NCBI RefSeq assembly: GCF_005144415.1 | Contig: NZ_SWJE01000005.1 | Span: 348,134-412,133 of the forward strand | DNA from: Trinickia terrae | GTDB lineage: Bacteria; Pseudomonadota; Gammaproteobacteria; Burkholderiales; Burkholderiaceae | Length of the DNA: 64,000 nt | Direction of reading: 5' to 3' | Shown: piece by piece, positions 50,966-60,200 of the stretch | Layout: the number at the start of each line of letters is the position of its first letter | How positions within the stretch are numbered: the stretch's first letter is position 1 | Translations under genes and position numbers: made by a program | Notes under the pieces: model-generated | Databases searched by the model: none | What the model was told of the DNA's origin: nothing | What the model saw: only the letters and a program-made list of their open reading frames with translations

Positions 50966-52549
50966 ATGTTCAGTACCCGCATGTATCGCAGCAGTGTGGC
51001 GGCATTGCTGTTCCTGCTGTTTGCCGTTCCGTCGTTCGCGCAATCGTTCCGTGTCCAATGCCCGCCCACCACGCCGTCTCATCCGACGGCGCTGCCGCTC
51101 GGCGCAAGCGAGCCCGCCTACACGCAGCCGACCTACACAGGACAGAGCTCCACGTCGACCGGCACCGTCAACGGCGCGATCAAGTGTCAGCAGATCTCGG
51201 GCGGCGACGGTTACGCAACGATGGCCAACGGCGTGCAGACCTACTTGTTCGCTTTCGGTCCGCTGTCCGGGCTCGCGGACATCAAGGCCGGCCTGCCCGG
51301 CACGCAGTTCGCCTCGGTGTTCAACACCGTCGGCGATCCCAGAACGGATCCGACCTACAACGGCGCGGTCGGCCTCGCTCCCGATCCGGATGCCGGCGGC
51401 GCGCTGGACGGCCACGTCGATCCGCGCCCGATCATGGATATCGGCGTGATGAACGGCAACGAGCCGGCGCCGATGATGGCGATCGACGAAGACGATGAGT
51501 TCTTCCTCACGCTCACGAACGTCGGGATGATCATGCGCCCCGACCTGTTCGAAAAGCACACGGTGCACTTCCACGGCTATCCGAACGCGTCGTCGTTCTA
51601 TGACGGCGTGCCGGATGCATCGGTCGCGATCAACATCGGCGCGAGCTTCACGTACTACTACCTCGCGCCGGATGCGGGCACCTATTTCTGGCACTGCCAC
51701 ATCACGCCGCCTGAGCACCTGCAGATGGGCATGGTGGGCCAGATCTACGTGCGGCCGCGCCAGGACCGGGTGCCCAAAGGCGTTTCGCTTTACGAATCGC
51801 TGGTCACCCAGCAGTCCGACCTGCGCACCCGCTGCGGAAACGACATTCTGTGCTCGACGCCGCTGCCGCCGCTGAACAACGGGCTCGTGCGCGCAGCGAA
51901 CCCCAACATCCCGCCGACTACGCCGGAGACGCTGTCGCTCTACGCGTACAACGACGGCGACGGTTCGACCGCATACGACGTCGAGTATCCGATCCAGATA
52001 CACGGTTTCGATCCGAACTTCCACTTCGTCGGCATGACGTTCAATCCGGAGCCGTTCACCGACATGAAGGACAAGTTCTTCCTGTTGAACGGCCGCAGCT
52101 ATCCGGACACGGTGACTCAAGGGGCGATGTCGACGCCGTCGTCGGATGCCGCGATGCATCCCTCGCAACCGCTGCCGACGCTCGTCAACATTCCGGCCGG
52201 CGGCAGGGCGCTGCTGCGGATCTCGGATCTCGACGTCACCGAGTATCAGACGCTGGCATCGCTCGGCATTCCGATGCATGTGATCGCGATCAATGCCCGC
52301 ATGCTGCGCGATATGGCCGGCAACAACATGGCGTATGACACGAACTCGATCACGCTCGGCGGCGGCGAGTCGCTCGACCTGATTCTCGATGCCAGCGACA
52401 AGACGAAATACCACTCAGGCCAGATTTTCTACCTGTACACGCCGAACCTCGATCACCTGTCGAACGATCAGGAGAACTTCGGCGGCTTGATGACCGAGGT
52501 TCACATCTGCAGTTCGGTGGATCCGAGCACGAAGATTTGCAAACTCTGA
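50966..52549 (+). CDS. Secreted multicopper-oxidase-like protein (first)
   Basis: This 527-residue protein has a clear signal peptide (SSVAALLFLLFAVPSFAQ). Copper-type motifs are HTVHFHGYP (about 198-206) and, some 40 residues on, WHCHITPPEHLQMGM (about 241-255). The latter contains the Cys-His pair, second His and Met expected of a type 1 site. The C-terminal half (PIQIHGFDPNFHFVGMTFNP and GGRALLRISDLD) looks like a second cupredoxin domain with fewer ligands. It would act in the periplasm or outside. The next gene encodes a related protein with the other half of the ligand set, so they may form one enzyme. Ribosome site GGAGG precedes the start. Confidence 0.8.
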   Translation: MFSTRMYRSSVAALLFLLFAVPSFAQSFRVQCPPTTPSHPTALPLGASEPAYTQPTYTGQSSTSTGTVNGAIKCQQISGGDGYATMANGVQTYLFAFGPLSGLADIKAGLPGTQFASVFNTVGDPRTDPTYNGAVGLAPDPDAGGALDGHVDPRPIMDIGVMNGNEPAPMMAIDEDDEFFLTLTNVGMIMRPDLFEKHTVHFHGYPNASSFYDGVPDASVAINIGASFTYYYLAPDAGTYFWHCHITPPEHLQMGMVGQIYVRPRQDRVPKGVSLYESLVTQQSDLRTRCGNDILCSTPLPPLNNGLVRAANPNIPPTTPETLSLYAYNDGDGSTAYDVEYPIQIHGFDPNFHFVGMTFNPEPFTDMKDKFFLLNGRSYPDTVTQGAMSTPSSDAAMHPSQPLPTLVNIPAGGRALLRISDLDVTEYQTLASLGIPMHVIAINARMLRDMAGNNMAYDTNSITLGGGESLDLILDASDKTKYHSGQIFYLYTPNLDHLSNDQENFGGLMTEVHICSSVDPSTKICKL

Positions 52550-52616
52550 CGATCCAGGTCCGCCTGCGCCAGTGGGCGGACCCGACGGGGAAGTCCTGCA
52601 CTGAGGAGAAAAAACC

Positions 52617-54272
52617 GTGGGACACATCACTCACCGCGCGTGGACCGCGACTCTCGCGCACCTTCGACAGCTCGCACGCATCGGCGTCGCGACGCTTGCC
52701 GCGTTGCTCTCGCTGCACGCACAGGCCGCTGCGCCGGGCATCACCGGCAAGGTTTTCAACCTGAACGCAGAGGAGGCTCGCATCACCCAGCCCGACGGAT
52801 CGAGCGTCTATTCCTGGGGCTACGGTTGCGCGGCGACCAACGCGACGCCGTTGGTCTTCTCGCCGTCGACGATCGTCGGCGCGACCTGTCCGACGATGCA
52901 GATTCCCGGTCCGACGCTGATCGTCAGGCAGGGCGACATCATCACCGTGACGCTGACCAACAATCTGCCCGCGGCAGCCGGCAACACGTCGATCCTGTTT
53001 CCGGGATTCACCGTGTGCAACGGGACGTTGAGCACGGACGGAAAGACCTGCACCGCATCCGCCAGCAATGGCGTGCCGGGACTGCTGGTGCAGGAGGCGC
53101 CGCACGGCGGGACGGTCACGTACACGTTCGTCGCATCGACGCCGGGCACGCACACGTACTACAGCGGCACGCAGGGCGATCTGCAGATCGAGATGGGGCT
53201 CTACGGCGCGATCATCGTGCTGCCGAATACGTCGGTCAACACGGCGGGCTGCATGGCGCTCCCGGATTCGGGCCGGCCCTTCGGCCAGCACGATTTCCGC
53301 AACGCGCCGGCGGCCTTCGACAACAGCGCGGCCTGTTACGATCGTGAGTATCTATTTCAGTTTTCCGAAATGGATCCGCGCATCCATCAGCAGGCGGAGC
53401 AACAGGTCGGGGCGAATACGTCGTGCACGAAGCCGAACGGCTGCATGACCGTCGAGACCGAGCCTTATCACCCGGCGTATTTCATGGTCAACGGCCGCTC
53501 GATGCCGGACGACATGGATCCGAACTACGCGCCGCAGTACCCGCACCAGCCGTATAACGGCAACCCGCACATGCATCCCGGCGAACTGGTGCTGTTGCGG
53601 ATCATCGGCACGGGCCGCTGGCAGCATCCGTTCCACGAGCACGGCAATCACGTGCGTGTGCTCGCGCGCGACGGCAACTTGCTGCTGAGCCCGGTGGACC
53701 CGGCGAACCCGGCGAAGCCGCAGTTGCCGGCCGGTCCGCTGCTGTTCACGACGACCACGACGCCGGGCCTCACGATGGACGGGATCTTCTACTGGACCGG
53801 CAGGGGCTTGAACTGGGACGTCTACGCACACTACCCGGGCGACGGCAGCGTCTGCGTCCCGGATGCGAACGGCTACTACACGACGGCCTCGAATCCTCCG
53901 GCCCCGCGCAATGCGCCGAACTACTACGAGTGGTGCCAGGACCACGGCAAGGCGCTCGAGAAGGCGCCGTTCGGCAAGGTCGCCAGTGGCGGACCGGTCA
54001 CGCTGCCGGATTCGCACGTCCTGACGAACGGCTCCTGGTATGGCGGCAGTCCGTATCTCGGACCGGATGCGACGACGCGAGCCACGTCCCCGACGGGAAC
54101 GTCGCCGCCGACCAGCACGAACCTGAACCCGGCGGCAACCGAAGCAGGCTTCGCGTTCATGTGGCACTCGCATAACGAGCGCGAGATTACGACGAACAAC
54201 ATCTTCCCTGGCGGAATGATGATGATGATGCTCGTCGATCCCCCGGTATTTCCGATCGACGAATCCAATTAG
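52617..54272 (+). CDS. Secreted multicopper-oxidase-like protein (second)
   Basis: This 551-residue protein starts at GTG 52617, with a signal peptide (ARIGVATLAALLSLHAQAAA). The N-terminal cupredoxin domain (IPGPTLIVRQGDIITVTLTN) is of the normal MCO type. The C-terminal domain has HPFHEHGNH (about 337-345) and MWHSHNE (about 514-520) followed by GGMMMMM. The last motif has Ser where type 1 copper sites have Cys, so this protein alone probably lacks a type 1 copper. Sixty-seven bases separate it from the first oxidase gene. Many cysteines suggest disulfides in the periplasm. Confidence 0.8.
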   Translation: MGHITHRAWTATLAHLRQLARIGVATLAALLSLHAQAAAPGITGKVFNLNAEEARITQPDGSSVYSWGYGCAATNATPLVFSPSTIVGATCPTMQIPGPTLIVRQGDIITVTLTNNLPAAAGNTSILFPGFTVCNGTLSTDGKTCTASASNGVPGLLVQEAPHGGTVTYTFVASTPGTHTYYSGTQGDLQIEMGLYGAIIVLPNTSVNTAGCMALPDSGRPFGQHDFRNAPAAFDNSAACYDREYLFQFSEMDPRIHQQAEQQVGANTSCTKPNGCMTVETEPYHPAYFMVNGRSMPDDMDPNYAPQYPHQPYNGNPHMHPGELVLLRIIGTGRWQHPFHEHGNHVRVLARDGNLLLSPVDPANPAKPQLPAGPLLFTTTTTPGLTMDGIFYWTGRGLNWDVYAHYPGDGSVCVPDANGYYTTASNPPAPRNAPNYYEWCQDHGKALEKAPFGKVASGGPVTLPDSHVLTNGSWYGGSPYLGPDATTRATSPTGTSPPTSTNLNPAATEAGFAFMWHSHNEREITTNNIFPGGMMMMMLVDPPVFPIDESN

Positions 54273-54289
54273 AGGTGGGGAGAAACGCG

Positions 54290-57200
54290 ATGAGATCCAC
54301 CAAGCTCACAGCGACGTTCCTTGGTCTGTTCAAGGCGGGGGTCGCAGCATCCATGTTGCTGACGGCCGGCGAGGCATGTTTTGCTCAGGCGGTCGTCAAT
54401 CTGACGGCGAAGGCCTCCACGGCGATGTTGCCGGACGGACAGTCCGTGCCGATGTGGGGCTACACCTGCACGCCGGCTGCCGTCGCGACGGTGCCGGCCG
54501 CGAACGCCACCTGTGCGGCGGCGAATCCGGGGGCCGGCGCGAACTGGTCGCCGGTGGTGATTACCGCGCCGGCGGGGCAGCTGCAGATCAACCTGACGAA
54601 CAACCTGCCGGCCCCGGTGCCGACTTCGCTCGTCATCGTGGGGCAGCTGGGTGGTGGGCTGGGGAGCGCGCCGACGACCGTGGCGAGTCCGCCGCACCCG
54701 ACGCAAACCGCCACGACCTGGCCGATTGTCTCGTCTTCCACGGCCACCGGGACGGCGTACTCGTCGCCGCCCGCGGCATTCACGCCGCCCGCGCAAGGGC
54801 CGCGCATCCAGTCGTTCGGGACCGAGGTGGCGCCGAGCACCGATCCGACGTCGCATACGACGCTCACCTGGCCGAACCTCAAGCCCGGCACCTATCTGCT
54901 CGAGTCGGGCACGCACCCGTCGATCCAGGGGCCGATGGGTCTCTACGGCGTGCTGGTCGTGAAGAGCCCGAGCGTGCCCAGCTCGACCTGCGCGTCGACG
55001 AATCAGGCCTATCCGGGTACGGCAACCTGCTATGACGCCGACGTGCCGCTCGTGATGGGCGAGATCGATCCCGTGCAGAACGCGGCGGTCGCCGCGGCCG
55101 TCGCGACCAAAGGCTTCAGCGAAACCGCGGCGTGGTCGGGTCAGCCGGGCGGGTGTGGCAATTCGAAGTCCCTATCGTTCGGCACCTGCTATCCGCCGGT
55201 GGTGAACTACGATCCGCGCTATTACCTGATCAACGGCGTCGCCTTCGATCGCACGAACCCGAACGCGTCGGCATTCCCGCCGAGCGCGAACGTGCCGGCG
55301 TCGACCGGACAGGTCCTCGTGCGCCTCGTGAACGCCGGCCTGCGCATGCATATTCCCGCGGTGGTCGGCGCGCAAACGGGCAATCCGTCGGTTCCCGGGT
55401 TCTCGCTCGTCGCCGAGGACGGCAACGCGCTGCCCGGCAACCCGCGCATCCAGAACTCCGTGTTCATGGCCGCCGGCAAGACGTACGACGTGATGGTGAA
55501 CGCGCCGGCCGCCGGGGCTTTGCCCGTGTACGACCGCCAGCTGAGCCTGTCGACCAACAACCAGCGCGACGGCGGGATGCAAGGCTACATCGCGGTCAAC
55601 AATGCACAGCCGTCGGCGACCGCCGGCATCGGCGAAACGCCGACGGCCGCGGGCGCGAACTACTACTTCGTGCCGGGCACGACCTTGACCGTGTCGGACC
55701 CGGCCAAGGGCGTGATCGCGAACACCTCGGGCGTATACGGCGTGAAGGTCCAGACGAACCCTGCCAACGGCACGCTCACGCTGAACACGGACGGCACGTT
55801 CACGTATCTGTCGAGCAGCGGGACGAACGACAGCTTCGTCTATCAGTCGACGAACGGCGCTCCGCCGGTGACCGCGACGGTGACGCTGACCGCGTGCACG
55901 ACGAGCAACAAATGCCTGTCGACGCCGACCGCGGGTAGTGCCAGCTTCGCGAGCAACATTGCGTCGCGCGTGCAGATCGGCGCGCCCGGCGTGCTCGCGA
56001 GCGCCAACGATCCTGCCGGGCTGCCGCTCACTGCGCAAATCGTTGCGTCGAGCGCGGCGAACGGGACCGTGACGCTGAATCCGGACGGCTCGTTCACCGC
56101 GTCGCCGGCGACTCCGCCGCTCGCCACGAGCGGTCAGGCTGCGCAGTCGATGACGTTCCAGTACACCGTCACCAATACGCAGAACCAGACGAGCAAGCCC
56201 GGCACCGTGACCGTGACCTTCAATCCCGGCAGCGGCCTCCAGATCAACGTGATGGATGCGCCGAGCATGGCGCCGGACGCCACGGCGCCCAACAAGAACG
56301 TTCAGCTCACCGACTATCGCTGGATCATCGAGGAAGACCGCACGATGCAGATCGATGTGGCCTGCCAGGTGAACTCGGCGACGTCGCGGCCGGCGACCTG
56401 CCCGCCGCTGCCGGTCCCGACGCTCGGCACGAACTTCCATACGAGCTACATGCCGGTGGTCGCCTCGGGCTGCGTGGGGGTCGTCGCGTGCGAATCCGGG
56501 CAGACCGTGTACGACCCGGCGACCAACTCGCACCTGCCGACCGTCTGCGACGTCGGCAACGGCGCGTGCCGCACGGGTACGAACGTGTCGCAACAGGCTC
56601 CGGTCGATCCGAAGTACGTGGCGCTCGATCCGACCAAGCACTACTACATCTCGATCCTGCCAGGCGACGCCGGCAACACGTTCTCGAACGGCGGCGGCAA
56701 TGCGCCCAGCGGCGCGAATCGCCAGTTCAGCATCGCGCTCGACTGCCCGTCGGGTCCGAGCGGCAAGGATTTCGCGCCGGGCACCGGCTTGTGCGGGCAC
56801 ACGATGGGCGGCGCGCCGATCACGCCCGCGCAGATCGCGGCCGCGCAGGCAGGACAGACCGCTGCCGGACAAGCGGGGCAGGTCAACGTGCTGCTGACGG
56901 AAACGCCGTATCCGACCGCGAAGCTCTCGGTGTTCGTCTTCGAGGACGATGCGCCGCTCAACGGCGAAGTGGATGTCAGCGGCGGATCCGACGGTTTCGG
57001 CACGGCGCGCGAGCCCGGCCTCGGCGGCTTCGAGATCAAGCTCTGGGACGATGCCGGCGGCACGGGCGATGCGACCGGGCAGATGACCTACGACATGTTC
57101 AACATGCCGCTGTCGAATTCGCTGCAGGGAACCATCGACCCGATCTCGGGGCTCAATGCCTGCCCGATCTCGGCGTCGACCGACGGCCTGATCGGCATGA

Positions 57201-60200
57201 TTCCGACCTGCCCGAAATACGAGTCGGACGGCAAGACGCTGTCGCCGCTCGTCGGTCAGGCCGTGATTGCCAACCTGATGCCGGGCCGGTACGGCGTGGT
57301 CGCGACGCCGGCAGCCGACAGAATCGGACGTGGGGAGGAATGGCTGCAGACCAACACGCTCGACGGCGAGAAGGGCCACGATGCGTTCATCAAGGCCGGC
57401 GGGCCGGCGTACTTCCAGGAATTCGGACCGGCGGGCTATCACGTTTCGATCGGCTTCGCGAATCCGGCGATCATCAATGCGCGCAGGACCAATGCCAGCA
57501 AGACGGGGCTGTGCGACACGGGTCCGTGCGCGAACTCGGTCAAGGGCCACGTGACGAACCTGCACTACAGCCGTCCGCCCAACGAGAACCTGTATAGCAG
57601 CGGGACGCGCGATTCGCTGGCCTTCACGCAATGCTACGTGAGCGTCGGCGACCCGGACGGAGAGGATTACGGCTTTACCAAGTGCGACAACAAGGGCAAC
57701 TTCGAAATCGACGGCCTGCCCAGCGGCACGACGCGCATCACGATCTTCGATCAATGGAACGACCAGATCGTCGATGGGCTCGCGAAGGCGGTCCAGCTTC
57801 CGGATGCCAAGGGAAACACGATGGTCGACGTCGGAGAGATTTCGGTGCTCCAGTGGCAGACGAATCTCTATACGCGGACCTTCATCGACCTTCACGGTGA
57901 CGGCGTCTCGCATCCGGACGACCCGGGCATCGCGCTGGCGTCGGTCAACATGCGGTTCCGCGACGGGAGCTACTCGAACTTCAACGCCACGGACGGGAAC
58001 GGCTATGCGCCGTACAACGAAGTGTTCCCGCTGTTCAACTGGTATGTGGTGGACGACGACATGACGCGCTTCAAGCCGACCGGCACGCACGTGGTCTATG
58101 ACGCGGGCGGCCCGGTCGACGGCACCGGCGCGCCGGGCAGCGGGAATTCGACCATTGCCAAGTACTTCGCCAACACGGCCGAAACCGTGCCGCTTCCTTC
58201 GAACCTGCAGGTGCCGGGTGCGCGGTATTGCGCGGATGCGGACTGCACGTCGACGGGCAGCGGTTCGACCGGCAGAGTCGACCCGCCCTGGGTGACTTCG
58301 GAGGCGTGGCAGGGCTTTTCCGGTCAGAACTCGTTCATCGAATTCGGCAAGACGCCGTTTGCGACGGGCGAGAACGGCGGGATCCGCGGCGAGGTCATCT
58401 ACGCATCGACGCGGCCGTTCGACGACCCGACGCTGCTCATCCATACGAAGTGGACGCCTGACGTGCCGAACGTCACGGTGAACCTGTATCAGGAAGGCAC
58501 GGCCATGGACGGCACCACGAACCTGACGCTCGTGGACACGACCAAGACGTCGAGCTGGGACGACTGGGCGCAGGGCTTCCGTGCCGACGGCGCGACGCCG
58601 AACATGAACTGTCCGGGACAGGATCCGAACGACCCGTACTTCTTCACGCTGAAGAACAGCACGAACTGGCTCGATCCGACGCATCGTCAGCTGCCTGCGA
58701 ACGCCCAGTTCAAGTGCTACGACGGCATGCACTCGTTCAACCAGATCCAGCCCGCGCCTTACGACGGGATGTACAAGTTCCCGAGCGTGACGGCGACGGA
58801 TACGAGCGGCAAGCCGGTCGCGTCGAACTGCACGATCTGCGTCGGGAAGAATCCCGTCGACGGCACGCCGATGCTGCCCCCCGGCAAGTACGTGGTCGAG
58901 ATCATCGTGCCGCCGGGCTACGAGCTGGTGAAGGAGGAGGACAAGAACATCCTGATCGGCGACAACTACATCGCGCCCGTGACGCAGCAGTTCGGCGGGA
59001 TCGGCAACGTCTTCATCATTCCCGACCAGGCTGCGGTGAACTCGAGCTACAACGCGAACAACGCGCAGAACATGACCACGGACCTCGGCTCCTCGCCGCA
59101 CGCCGAAGGCGACACCGGCAGCGTCGAGCGGTTCTGGCCGTGCGCCGGCGAACTGCGCATCGTGCCGGACTACATGAGCATCTTCCCCGGATCGAAGGAG
59201 GTCGCACCGTTCGCGGGCGCGTCGCGCCATCTGTGCGACCGCAAGGAGGTGCAGCTCACGGACCAGGATTCGGTGCTCGCGAAGTTCTGGATCTACAGCT
59301 CGACGCACGTCGCCGCGCACTACACGGGCTTCATGCTCGACGACTTCTCGTCGGAGTTCGATCCGTATTCGCCGCAATTCGGCGAGAAGTTCGCGGTGCC
59401 GAACGTGCCGGTTTCGTTCAAGGATTACACCGGCAACGAAATCTCGCGCACGTATTCGGATCAATGGGGCATCTACAACGGGCTGACTTTCTCGACATGG
59501 CAGGTCAATCCTCCGAACCCGACCGGCTATGCGCCGACGATGATGGTCGCGTGCATGAACGACCCGGGTCCGATTCCCGATCCGAAGAACCCCGGCAAGA
59601 CGATGAACGATCCACTTTACAACCCGGCGTATAGCCAGTTCTGTTACGAGATTCCGTTCATGCCTGGACAGACGCAATACATGGACACGCCGGTGGTGCC
59701 GGTGCAGGCATTCGCCGACGGGTACAACCAGCCCGACTGCGCGTATCCGGACGCGACGCCCGCGATCTCGAGCGTGACCGGCGATGCGATCGGCACGGGT
59801 GCGGGCCCGTGGGTCAGCGCGCCCGGCAAGCAGCTGACGATCAACGCGCTCGGCGACCAGCAGGTCTCGAACAACGCGTACACGGGACCGAGCCAGAGCA
59901 CGGCGCCGTTCAACCAGAAGTTCATTACGCGCCACTATGGCTTCGGCGCTCAGCAGGGAACGGGATCGGTGACGATCGCGGGCGTCAATGCGCACGTCGT
60001 GTCCTGGAGCGACCAGAAGATCGTCGTCACCGCGCCCGACCTGAGCATCCCGACGCTGCCGTCGCTGACGGTGCCCTCGACCTGCACGATCAAGCAGATG
60101 GGCGCACCCGCGACGCAGTGCGGCGAGCTCGTGATCACGTCCGGCAACGGCAAGCGGTCGATCGACACGGTCACCGTCACGATCGGCGGCAATCCGCCGG

